DNA from: Puccinellia tenuiflora
Lineage: Eukaryota > Streptophyta > Magnoliopsida > Poales > Poaceae
Assembly: GCA_012064385.1 (NCBI GenBank)
Contig: QRDG01000422.1
Location: forward strand, 349,477-413,476
Reading direction: 5' to 3'
DNA length: 64,000 nt
Positions 36,263 through 47,137 of this stretch are shown one piece after another. The stretch's first letter is position 1, and every line of letters begins with the position of its first letter. The notes under the pieces are model-generated. The model searched no databases. It was not told where the DNA came from and saw only the letters and a list, made by a program, of their open reading frames with translations. Made by a program: the position numbers and the translations under genes.

Positions 36263-38236
36263 GAGCATCTCCAACAGGCGCCCTATTTGGACCGCGCGCT
36301 GAAAATAACGACTTTTTAGCGCGCGCGGAGCGAAATCCAGCGCTCCAGCGGCTGCGGCAAAAACCCGCGCGCGCTAAAAAACATCCAGCGCGCGCTGCCA
36401 AGCGGTAGATTTGGCCCCAAATTTGGGGCGGCGACTACAGCGCGCGGGACGACAGCAAATCTGGCGCGAGCTACCAACCGCTGAAAAATCCCACTGCTCG
36501 CGCCGCCGCTCGCATCTCTTCCCCCCAACTTGTCCGGCGATTTTTCTGTCGCCGGCGCCGGTCGATTTTCCTGTCGCCGGCGCTGCCTCCGCTACTCCCT
36601 AGCGCGCCGCCGCTACATATGGCTGCGCGGAGCTCACCGCGGCGCTGAATCGAGCCGGGCGAGCCGGGCCTTCACCGACACCTCCGGCGCTTCTGGCGGC
36701 TGCTGTTGGGGCCGCTGCTTCGCCGCTGTTTGGCCGCTGCTTCGGCGACCCGTAGCCGCTGCCACCTCGCGGGCGCACATCTGCACGCGCGCAAGGTGTT
36801 TGAGAAAACACCTTGAAGGTATGTGAACTTCAACTTTGATGAATTTGGTCCATATTTAGTTTTAGAATTTAAATTAGAGTGCATTGATGCATGTAGATGA
36901 TTTATTTATACGATTCTTCCGATGAAGAATTTGATCTTCAAGAGGAGGAAGAGGTTGCAATGATCCTAGCTATTCGCCGGTGAGCTAGGGCATAGCACCT
37001 ACCAAAAGGTGACCGCCGCTTTGCGTATGGTGGCATATGGGATTCCGGCGGATCTAGTTGATGACCACTTGGCCATGGGTGAGAGCCAAGCCATCATGTG
37101 TGTCAAGCGGTTTGCCGTTGGAATTGTGCAAATATTTGGGAAGGAATATCTGAGAGCTCCCAATGCTGCAGACACGGCTAGGCTTTTGGAGTTCAACGCC
37201 GCTCGGGGATTTCCAGGTATGCTTGGTTCTATTGATTGCATGCACTGGAGTTGGAAAAATTGTCCTAAGGCATGGCATGGACAATTCCAAGGCCACAAAA
37301 AAGATTCAACTATAATTCTTGAAGCGGTGGCCGATCATGAGACTTGGATTTGGCATGCCCGGAGCTCTAAATGATATCAATGTTCTTCACCGGTCACCAC
37401 TCATGAATAAGATTGCAAAAGGTAAAACTTGCCCGGTGGAGTTTGTAGCAAATGGCCATACGTACAACTATGGCTACTATCTTGCGGACGGCATCTACCC
37501 AAGGTGGCAAACATTTGTGAAGCCGGTTAAGAATCCACAAGGTAAGAAAGCGCTTGATTTCCACAATGCTCAAGCGGCGGCTAGGAAAGATGTGGAGAGA
37601 GCTTTTGGGATTTTGCAAGCCCAATTTGCTATTGTGAGAGGGCCGGCTAGATTTTGGGATCAAGACATGCTTTGGTACATCATGACCGCTTGTGTGATCA
37701 TGCATAATATGATCATCGAGGATGAGCGTGGGGAAGAGTTGGACTACACTCACTATGAGTTGATGGGCCATCCCGTGCAAGTGCGGAGGAGAGCGGAGAG
37801 GACAGCTCGCTTTGTGGCATCTTATCATGCCATTCGACGCAACGAACGGCATGATGAGCTTCAAAAGGATCTAATCGAGGAGTGGTGGAATTGGAATGGA
37901 TAACAATAAAATTCACTCAATTATTTGTTATATTTTTATTGAACTATGCATTCTATTGTTTGCTGAACTATTTGTATTCGACAAAAACAATTATACAATT
38001 TATTGTTGATTTATTTGGTATTTATTTGATCTTCACGGTTGTATGTTGAAGTGCAAATGTTGTTTCCGCTGGCTCGCGCGCTGCAATCTAGCGCGCCTGC
38101 TGAAGCACGGCAGCGACGCATTAAATTATAGCGTGACTGCTAAAGCGAAACCTGCGCGCGGCGCGCCAAACGTCTATTTCGGCGCTGCAAAATCTTTATA
38201 CAGCGCCGGCGCGTTGGGCGCCTGTTGGAGATGCTC
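36263..38236 (+). mobile_element. PIF/Harbinger transposon with disabled transposase
   Basis: Terminal inverted repeats of about 25 bp, gagcatctccaacaggcgcc on the left and its complement on the right, are flanked by TTA (36260-36262 and 38237-38239). Sub-terminal regions are rich in GCGC motifs, notably 36290-36440 and 38070-38220. The 1974-bp element contains a transposase reading frame with two deletions. No second Myb-like ORF, normally needed by this superfamily, was seen. Good end conservation suggests a fairly young insertion. Confidence 0.9.
36897..37903 (+). pseudogene. PIF/Harbinger DDE transposase, two internal deletions
   Basis: The frame starts MIYLYDSSDEEFDLQEEEEV at 36897 and meets a stop at 36981-36983. 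A different frame then continues with GELGHSTYQKVTAALRM, so the roughly 70-residue DNA-binding region between them is missing. The middle carries the first catalytic Asp in GMLGSIDCMHWSWKNCPKAW. Near 37352 a short deletion (about 14 bases, inferred from the expected HAFFGMPG junction) shifts the frame. The last part (to 37903) has the second Asp in YYLADGIYPRW and the Glu in ARKDVERAFGILQ. The DDE triad is therefore present, but on separate reading frames, and no active enzyme is expected. Confidence 0.9.
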
Positions 38237-38372
38237 TTACTTAACTTCATGCGTACGACCACTAAATGTTGTTATGATCCTGTCCTGCTCATGTCATTGC
38301 CAGTACATTACAGTACAGTAGTACTATGTTGATTTATAGTCATCTACTCCGTATGACTATATGTAAGGCAAA

Positions 38373-39339
38373 TTTTACAGTACCCTGGTACTCCCCAGGT
38401 GGAGGTAGGAGTACCAAGCAAATCTAGCCATCAATTTAAAAGGGTAGTTCGGTCTTATCAAATTCCAAATCTATAAAAACTAATCCCCGTTCATCTCGTG
38501 ATTAAACCTCTTGGGCACTATTCCTGATCATGTTGATCTTCCTCCGTCTGATCTACGCCGTGCACTCGTCCGCCTCGCGGCACCGGCCGTTCGCCTCGTG
38601 CCCTCCGCGCGAGCTGCGTCTGCATCTCCATTAAGCGAGAAACGGGGCGTCTGTCAGCTTTTGACAATATTGTCTACAGTTCACAGATCGCAAGAATTGA
38701 TCCGTAGATTTTTTTTGATATAAGAACGATGTCAATGGCTCAGTCAATCAACGAATGAATCTTAATTTCTTTGCACTAAAGTGGCAGCCCAATATCAGTT
38801 TTTGATCCGCTCTTCTCCAATCGATTATCAATGGTTATCCCTGTTTTCCATGTTGGCGTGAAAGAAAATACTAGTACTAATCCATATGTCTTCGTGATCA
38901 AAACAACCTAGCACTCAACTCCCGTCGATAGACATGCCGTAGAGCGCCAGCCTGGTGATCCTGCATCGCCGTGGTCATCGTTTCTCAGCACGGCCTATTC
39001 CGGTGACCATGGCCTGGCAAACGCTGTTGTTACGAGGCAACAGTCCAGTCGACGCCTCTCCCAGTGAAGGGACGATTAGGGTTCATCATGAATACAAATT
39101 AATATTAGTACTAAATTATTATTCGGTAACAGCCACAACACACTCAAATAGGCTTCGATTCGAATAGAGAACTTTTACAGGAACATCCCTGATTACGTTT
39201 CTGCCCCTAGACTCAAGGTACTCCCAGCATTTTCAGACGGTACTCCTTAGTAGTTATGCCGGAGTACTAGCTGAGAACGACCATTGGATTAGACGAAATG
39301 AAGGGCCAATATCAATTCCAGGGTACTGTAAAAGTTCTC
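38373..39339. repeat. Inverted-repeat element(s) with TTTTACAGTACCCTGG ends
   Basis: A 16-bp perfect inverted pair, ttttacagtaccctgg at 38373-38388 and its complement at 39318-39333, bounds about 960 bp. A related end, gagaacttttacag at 39167-39180, pairs perfectly over 14 bp with 39326-39339, defining a smaller 173-bp unit that shares the right end. No clear target duplication was found, so the superfamily is open. No coding sequence was seen inside. Confidence 0.6.
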
Positions 39340-39359
39340 ATGTGTAAATATATTGTGGC

Positions 39360-39710
39360 AGCGTTTTGGCACCGAGTGTAGATGCACCTTTCAATTAAAA
39401 TACATTTTAATCGCAATTTTGAATGTCAAAAAATTCGAGAAAAATGTCCGCGCATACATCTTCACATCCTATGTGTTTCAAAAGTCGTTTCACGGAAAAC
39501 CAACTTTTTATGCGGGTGGTGTAAAAGAGAAATTTCGGTGCTAAAATAAGGCTATTCACGAGACTTTTTTTTGTCTTTTTACAAAAATTATTGGTTTTTT
39601 GCTAAACTTTATGTTCCTACATAAAATATCGTGAATTATGCGTAAATTTTTTTTCATAATTTTTCGACATTTCAAAATGTGTTTTTTAGGTATAGGGAGC
39701 ATATGCACCT
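39360..39710. repeat. Foldback element, AT-rich
   Basis: Two arms of about 70 bases are imperfect complements. The left arm contains gaatgtcaaaaaattcgaga and the right arm's complement contains gaaatgtcgaaaaattatga, followed in both by gcata and tatg blocks. Outer tails carry tgcacc and ggagcatatgcacc. The segment is non-coding and resembles the foldbacks at 33164 and 44893. Confidence 0.5.
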
Positions 39711-40590
39711 AGCAGCCAAATTGAATTTTCGTTGTTACAAGTAAAAGTCTATATTTAATTACTTTGATATTTTCAAGGATGAAAAAATGTCGGGGTAATA
39801 TGATGCAACACCATTAATGTAGTTATTATAGTAGGGATCGGTTAGTTACAGTGGGCTGTGGGCAGATCTGCAGGGAAAGGTGCATTAACCCTGCACATCC
39901 AGGAGGAAATTGAAGAAGAGAGATGAGGATCAGAGAAGTTAGATCGAGGAGGATGGATGATAGTTAACTGCCACTTAGAGGATTTATGAGGTCTCGGCGT
40001 GATATAGGGCATCTGCTAGAGTTAATCTAAGATGAGGAGGAGCATGATGAGAGAGAGAGAGAGAGATGCCAGGAGCACACATTTGAGTGCACCGAGTGCA
40101 TCATCCCCATTCCATCCTCCATTTGCATGATCGATCAATACCGGACCACTCCCATCCACTGGCACTCTCACTTGTCACTGGATCCTAGCTAGTCATACAT
40201 GAATATGGCATGGTTAAAATTAAGAGGAGATTAGCAGCGATGCATGCGGCGTCTCGGCTGGAGCAACAAGTCATTCGCTTCTTGCAAATGGCGACATGAT
40301 TTGAACTTGAAACAAAGTAGGAGTACGGCCGCTGTACGTGCAAAGCTTTCATACTCCTCACTCGACCCGTAGCGTAGATAAGTGGTACTGGAATGCAGAG
40401 TATTCGGTGGTTTTGCGTAACCGAGTTATGCTTTGTTCCTTTTGAGGTGTGCAGCATGCCCAGCATCCATGCATACCTCGTGCTCCATCCATCTTACTAT
40501 TTCACGCACTGAAATCCACAACAAACACGGATAAACACAGAGGTAAAAGAGCTTGCGCGACAGCAGCAGCAGGAATGAACAACATGGTAG
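39711..40590. other. Intergenic stretch with a short GA microsatellite
   Basis: About 880 bases without a recognised gene. A GA dinucleotide run of nine repeats lies at about 40049-40066. No other structure was recognised. Confidence 0.4.
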
Positions 40591-40593
40591 TAA

Positions 40594-41737
40594 GGGTGTG
40601 TTTGGTTGGGTGGCTAGCCACCGAGTGGTTATGGGTAGCCATTTTTTAAGTGGTTAGCCCATGTTTGGTTTGTGGTGTCGGGTGTGTTGGGTAGCCAAAT
40701 TTTAGGCATATTCCTCAAAAAAGTGGTTGAGCTCAACCACTATAAAAGTGGTGGTTGAGGCCAACCACCCGTGGGCGAGTCCCTGCCATCACCTGCAAAA
40801 CATTTTACGACATATTCATCATACTTAAAAAATAGAAAATTTATCCTTTTTTAATATTTGAAAAAGCTTTTCATTATTAAATATATTAAGATATTTTACC
40901 CGTTTATATATGTGAAAAAACTTTACCTTATTATATAAATATTGAGAAAAGTTGACAGATTTCTCTTTTAAATATTAACCAAACATTTACCTTTTAAATA
41001 TTAGAATAAATTTTCCTTTTTATATATTAAAAATATTGGAATAAACTTTTTCCTTTAAATATAATAACAAATTTACCCTTCCAAAATAGCTTCTAAAATA
41101 GTTGAAAACACATTTTTTTATATATTAACATTATTTGAAGAAACTTTTATATTTTAATTATTTGAACAAAATATTCACTTTTAAATATTTAAACAAACTT
41201 TTCTTGATTTATACATTAATAATATTGGAATAAACATTTCCCTTTAAATATAATAAGTAATTTTACGATTTTAAATATTTGAAAACATTTTACTATTATA
41301 TATTAAGAATATTTGAAGAAACGTTCCCTTGTAATTATTTGAACAAAATATTCACTTTTAAATATTTGAACTAACTCTTTCCTTTTAAATATTTGAGCAA
41401 AGTTATTTCAGATGCTGATATTTTACCTCAACACATTAAAAAATTTCCCTCTCTAAATTACTGTATAGTATAGATATGTAAACAAACTTTTCCCTTTTAT
41501 AAATATATTACGGGGTTTCCTCAGCATCTTAAAAATAATTGACCATATCACTCTAAGCATTTCTAATCCCTCAAAATAAACACAAATATGACCACCCCTA
41601 ACCACTTTTTATCACTTCAACCAAACAGAAAACATGGCTAGACAACACACAACCAAACATGAAAAATGGTTACCACCAACCACGTGGTTAGGGATGCCCC
41701 CAACCACTTTTTTATAGCCAATGAACCAAACACACCC
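40594..41737. mobile_element. Inverted-repeat DNA element, TAA target duplication
   Basis: The left end reads gggtgtgtttggttgg and the right end is its complement, aaccaaacacaccc. TAA flanks both sides (40591-40593 and 41738-41740), suggesting PIF/Harbinger affinity, although the gtgtttggtt end is also seen in hAT-like MITEs. Sub-terminal repeats of ggttgag and gtggttgg occur near both ends. The middle (about 40800-41520) is a loose tandem array of AT-rich units around ttttaaatatttgaacaaa. It has no transposase. Confidence 0.75.
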
Positions 41738-41740
41738 TAA

Positions 41741-42857
41741 GTCCTTAGTACAGAATCACAAAGCCCATGCAGAACAACACTGGCTGAGTGCACTCTGCTG
41801 CTCCAGGTCTCCACTCAAAAAGCCATCTTCGCTGCATTCCTTGTAAAGCAGCTGCAGATTAAGAATGCAAAAGGCATGGCCTAGTTTGATTACTCTGCTG
41901 CTAGCCTGCTAAATTGAATGTACTATTAGTGTAAGTTCTTATCGACGAATAAAAGAGAAACTCATTAGGACAAGAGCAGTGTGAGTCACATTCGAGAAGG
42001 AGGATGGGGGCTATATTAATTCCAAGAAGAAACACCTCTCTGTCCTCTGAAACCTTGCAACACTGCACTGCACTTGGCTGCATCCACCAAGAGACCAACA
42101 CGACGCAATGGCGCGCAGACACTGACCCGTACCGTAGCACGCGCGCATAACCCACACACCACTCTCTGCCGTCTCTTTTACCATTTTTGCAGGTCCATGG
42201 ACACGAAGCAGGCTGCAACAAACTGCCCCTGCCAGGGCCACTTACTTACCCTAGTGCATCACTAGATCAGTCAATCAGTTCCATACTTTTTCTTCAGGTA
42301 AAGAGACTTTTATTCAGAAGTGTCCCTGTCGGCTTTGTTCTGTCACTATTTGACAACAAATTAGTAGTGGTGGCAAGATAACTGAAACTGTTCGAGGAGT
42401 GTGGGCAGTTTCCGGAAACAGGACAGTTCGAGGAATTTGGAGTCGTCATCGATGGGCTACCGCACAACATAATCATGAGGAATATGTTCTCTTGGATCTC
42501 CCTGGATATCTGCATTGGCGGCCATGTGCATGCGGTTAAGGGCCGGTCAGTAATTTAAACAGAATTGCCTCGTGGCCTGCCTGTCGTTCCATTCTTTCTT
42601 TGATTTCAGTGCTCACGCGAGTAATTTCCTTTGCCCCATACTTTAATTGGTAGTAATTCACCTCCAAGTTAGACATGGTTATGACGCAATGCCATGGATG
42701 CATTGCCACATGGTTAAGTTAAAGCAGCAAGTGAGCCGACCACTTTAGATAGAGCTCCTAGGCTACCCATCGTCCACATTCCATTGCAGTGTCGCACCTC
42801 TCCTCAAGTGAAGTCCAGTGAACAAATCCAAGAAAATTTAGGATCTCGAAGAGAGCA
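41741..42857. other. Upstream region of the zinc-finger gene
   Basis: About 1.1 kb without a supported gene. Short frames occur on both strands around 41901-42515, none with recognised similarity. It probably contains the promoter and leader of the C2H2 gene. Confidence 0.4.
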
Positions 42858-44843
42858 ATGGTGGAACCAGGCAGATCAGCGGCAGCAGCCAGGAAATACA
42901 CCACCTCTACCAGCACCACGAGGACGAAGACGCTAACTGCAACAGCTGCCACCACCAAGCTGGACAAGGTCAGCAGCAAGGAGAAATTAGCGGAGGGTGC
43001 AGGTAGCTGCAGGAAGCAGAGCAACCATGGCCGCAGTACGGGTGCAGAGCCTGCTGCTGCCGCTGCGGAGAGCCCTTCCTACAGGCTAGCACTCAGGAGC
43101 CTCTTCTCCTGCCGGAACAGCCACGCCACGCCTCCACCACCGCCGGCCGACGACGCCGCCAGAAGGTGCAAGAAGAAGCAGCAGCTCAGTTGCAGCTCCG
43201 CCTCCATCTGTAAGCTCCGGGACGCCAGCCCCAGGAGGGTCATGCTGCACGGCCGGCAGACAGACACTACCGACGCGACGGCGGCCGAGCCGTGCAAGCG
43301 CCGGGCATCGGTGAGCGGAGGCGGCAGCGAGCGGCGCGTGAAGATGCTTCCGCGGCAGAGGCAGAGCGAGGCGACGGTGGGGTCGTCGAGGCACTGGGGC
43401 TCGTCCACGACGTCGTCGTCATCGTCGACGGCGGGCGGTGGCGGGTCGTCCTTCAGGCTACGGAGGCTGTCGGGGTGCTACGAGTGTCAGCACGTGGTGG
43501 TGGACCCCGTTGGCGGCTCCATGAGGGCGGCCATCTTCCCCTGCCCCGACTGCGGCGACGTCTTCGTCAGGGCCGAGAGCCTCCACCTCCACCAGTCCAC
43601 CAGGCACGCAGGTACTGTTAATCATCAGTGCCCGGCACAATTACAGTTACAGTACCCTTGCTTGATAGCTTCTTCCTTCTCTCTCTTGTTGCTTCTTCAG
43701 CTATCCTAGGTAGCTATAGCTTCTGTCACAAGTTCAATTATACCCATGCTTGGCTGAAACTTTAGGAATGAGTTTGTTCATGGTCAGCAGTCAGCAGGTT
43801 TGGTGCTCGCTTGCTTCTACTAGTAATTTCTACAGTTGTTGATGTGTGAAAGTGAGAGTTGCATGATGTGCTTTTAATTATTCCTGCTGCTTTTGATGAT
43901 GATGATGATGAATGGTCTCTTAGCACTGTGGGGAGCATGCAGCAAAGTGTTTTTGCAACAGTATCCAGGCTTATCTTATACGTTCGTTGATCCACTGTGG
44001 ACGCATGAGAAGATTTGTTGCTGTCATCATGGCTAGCGCACAACATTTTTCAGTACATTTTGACCAGAATATGAACTGTGACAATTTGACCAAACATTGG
44101 TTTACTGAAGCTGATTAATTATTTGGTTAACCTTCTATGAACATTTTTCAGTAAAAAAAAATTCGTTTTCGCTGGATCGTTGTGCAGTGTCGGAGCTCGG
44201 TGGGGAGGACACGAGCCGGAACATCATCGAGATCATCTTCCAGTCGAGCTGGCTGAAGAAGCAGAGCCCCGTGTGCGCGGTGGAGCGCATCCTCAAGGTG
44301 CACAACGCCCCCGCCGTCCTCGCCCGCTTCGAGGCCTACCGCGACGCCGTCAAGGCCAAGGCCCTCGCCGCTCTCCCCTCCGGCGCCGGCGCGCGATGCA
44401 CCGCCGACGGCAACGAGCTGCTCCGCTTCCACTGTGCGGCGCCGCTGGCCTGCTCCCTCGGCGCCGGCGGGGCCACCCACCTCTGCGACGCCGCCGCCTG
44501 CGCCGCGTGCGGCATCGTCCGCGACGGGTTCAGGGTGGTGGCGCCGGGGGCCGGGGTGCGGACCATGGCCACCAGCGGCCGCGCGCACGACGCCGTTGAG
44601 GGAGGGGAGGGTCAGCGCAGGGCGATGCTGGTGTGTCGGGTCATCGCCGGACGGGTGAAGCGCGCGGCAGCGGCGCCCTGCCTGGGCACGGCGGAGACGG
44701 CAGCGGAGGAGACGGAGGGTGCGTCGGAGGGGGAGTACGACTCGGTGGCGGGGACAGCGGGGGTGTACTCGAGCCTGGACGAGCTGGAGGTGTTAGACCC
44801 GAAGGCCATACTGCCATGCTTCGTCGTCGTCTACAAGGCCTGA
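42858..44843 (+). CDS. C2H2 zinc-finger protein with conserved C-terminal (PARP-like) domain
   Basis: Two exons, 42858-43611 and 44188-44843, join as RHA/VSELG and give 469 residues. Residues 1 to about 210 are low-complexity, rich in Ala, Ser, Thr and basic residues. A short segment SFRLRRLSGCYEC leads to a single C2H2 finger, CPDCGDVFVRAESLHLHQST followed by RH (C-x2-C-x12-H-x4-H). The intron falls directly after it. Exon 2 carries the conserved plant block NIIEIIFQSSWLKKQSPVC, VERILKVHN, DGNELLRFHC, RRAMLVCRVIAGRVK and LDPKAILPCFVVVYK. This is the layout of the Arabidopsis group containing At1g75710, whose C-terminal part is related in fold to PARP catalytic domains. A nuclear regulatory role is likely but unproven. 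Confidence 0.92.
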
Positions 44844-44892
44844 TCACCTCAGCTTCTTCAGGAAATTAGGGGAAAGAGGTTTTTGCCTATAT

Positions 44893-45210
44893 TTTAAAAA
44901 ATTCAAAAAATATATTGAGAAGTTTCAAAAAAAAAAATCTGAAAACAATCATGCATGTTCTCAATGATGTATACTACAAGGGTGTGAAATCTCAATGCAA
45001 AAATCTTTACATTATAGTCTACACAAAAATGACAAAATTAAGAGATTTGAAACTTTGCAATGTTAACTATAATCAGATCCGTAAATTTATCATTTTGCGT
45101 GTCTATAGGACACATCATCCAGAACATGCATGATTTTTTTCAAATTTGTTTGAAACTTTGAATATTTTTTTGATTTTTTTAAAGTAGTGGGAGCACTGGA
45201 GCTCGGGTGC
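44893..45210. repeat. Foldback element downstream of the zinc-finger gene
   Basis: The arm containing aatcatgcatgttctcaatg (from about 44946) is complementary to the arm at about 45110-45150 containing agaacatgcatgattttttt. The right tail ends gagctcgggtgc, like the element at 33164. The left tail is truncated. It is non-coding and probably lies in or beside the 3' UTR of the zinc-finger gene. Confidence 0.55.
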
Positions 45211-45396
45211 AACAAATCTCTACTCGGAAATTCGTTCCTTCTTAATTGATTTGTTATTGTGGGGTAAGTTGGTAGTGTTGATGTTACATATCCTAGTAAA
45301 TGTAGGCTAAAGTTCAAACAATGGTATCTGGCATAAATTGATTAACCATGATCGCTCGCCAAATTTGCCTGGACGTGATCTCATTGATATTATTGA

Positions 45397-45488
45397 CTCA
45401 CCCCATTCCATATTAATTGTCGTTAAAACGGTATACCTACAGTGTTAAATACATCCATTTCTGTGACAATTAATATGAAACAGAGGTA
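45397..45488. mobile_element. Degenerate Stowaway MITE
   Basis: The left end ctcaccccattccatattaa and the right end ttaatatgaaacagaggtaa are near complements joined by caattaatatg-type arms. The ends resemble the Stowaway consensus (ctccctccgt) with several changes. The TA duplication is not clean on the left. Length is about 92 bp. Confidence 0.6.
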
Positions 45489-45879
45489 ATACTATACAAT
45501 TACAATTACGACTTCTACAATACTGTCGTCTGTCGTACTAGTAGAGGTTGTGGATTGACTAGATCAAAGAGCGCGTCAATTGAAGTGACATCCAGAGTGG
45601 TGCTACTTTCCGCGCCTCCAATTTCAACTACTGCTGCTCCACCATCGACATATTCTCAATATAGGTAGTAACTTCAAAACCTTTTTCCTCTCCACACTTT
45701 TTTTCTTTTTGCGTATTTAATTGACAAGGAGGAGATATAAACTTCAAAAGGATAAGTTTCAAGCAAGTCAACTGTGACATTACTTTTGCCTAAGACATGC
45801 CGAACATAGCGATATCTATGCATGATATCATTTTTTTGCATCACAGTTTTCGTGCATTATGTTTATTTGCTTTTCATGC

Positions 45880-46440
45880 ATATCTTACATAATGCACCCC
45901 ACGGGCTCTTCATTATTTGCGGGGAGGCTCTCTATTTCGAAAAATCCAAAACCCGTAGCTTTATCAACTTTCATAAACTTTGAAGGTTTAATCATATTGC
46001 CACTAATCATCCAAAAAAGGGGAAGATTGAAAGTGCATTTGATGCCCTCTATCTGGGTTTTGGGTGATGAACGACAACATGATTGGGGGACTAATATGTT
46101 TATATAGTATACACATGAACTTAGTCCCAATGGTCGGTTTGGTTTAACCACCGCGCCATTGGTCCACATATTTTAAGCAAAACTCTATTATATCACACAA
46201 AGATTGAAGCAATGGATTTCAAGGATCCCTGAAAATCAAGAAACAACGTCGGCACATAAGCATCCTCCTCAGCCATAAGGAGTGCTGATACGAGGTTTAG
46301 GGAATCGTTTATGCCCGACACCGCATGATACCTCAAAACGAATTTAAGGGCACCTCAAAGATTTGCCGTTTTAAAAGATCTCCTAGATATGCTCTCATGC
46401 TGCGAGGGAGTTTGGGTTAAACCCTAATAGTTCTAAAAGC
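45880..46440 (+). mobile_element. LTR retrotransposon 3' fragment (polypurine tract and start of LTR)
   Basis: A purine run, aaaaaaggggaagat (46012-46027), is followed directly by TGAAAGTGCATTTG, the same LTR opening as in the large element at 12084-20840 read on its own strand. The next bases (gggttttgggtgatgaacgacaacatg, given in part) also follow that family's pattern. The copy loses similarity by about 46440. No partner LTR lies nearby, so it is a truncated relic of a related family. Confidence 0.55.
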
Positions 46441-47137
46441 CTAATGTAAATTGTTGCATGCCGTCTTTCTTTTTTTCTAATTGAAAGGCAATGCTCGTAT
46501 GGATTACTCGAAAAAGAATGATCGTTAGGATGTTCATTGGACAACTTAAAAACCATAAGCCAATTGAATTGCCAACGGACAAGATACTTGAAAAAGAACT
46601 ATTGTTAGGATGTTTCATGGGATAATAACATAAAAATCATAATCCAATTTAACTGCCAACGGACAAGATAGTGAAAATCAAATTCGCGGTGGGAACAAAC
46701 CGGCGATTCAAATTCGCAAGTGGGGGAGGACTGGAACGGAGGGTAGTGCGTCCCACAAAGATCCTCTCCTCTCTTGACGTTCAAAAAGAAAAAGGAAAAA
46801 ACCCCTCTCCTCTCTCTGTCCCTCACTCTCTCAGTCGGCCATGAGCTGACTTTTGCGGTTTTTTTGCCCTCGGACCTCGGACATCCTGTTCTCTCTCCTC
46901 GCTTTCTCTCTCTTTTGCCCGTTCGTCCAATAGTCCCGTCCCTGCCCTTCCCCCCCTCCCCAAATTCCCCGACCCACCGCTCCCAAGTCCCATCCAAATC
47001 CCTCCACATCCTCCAAAGATCGGGTTTTCGGAGGGCTTCCGCCCCCAGATCGGGGAGGGATCCCCCTTTCCTCTGGTGGGTCGGTCTCCGCCGTCCTTTT
47101 CTTGATCTTTTTTCCTGGGGAGGGGGGAGGTTCTTGG
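46441..47137. promoter_or_regulatory. Promoter and leader region of the RLCK gene
   Basis: About 700 bases upstream of the kinase start codon. From 46750 onward it becomes rich in CT (for example cctctctctgtccctcactc), a common feature of grass 5' leaders. Open frames here, such as 46774-47331, run across the true start codon in another frame and are not coding. No TATA box was assigned. Confidence 0.4.

Noticed and set aside
43079..43640. Long antisense frames across the zinc-finger exon
   Set aside because: They are shadows of GC-rich third positions in the real coding frame.
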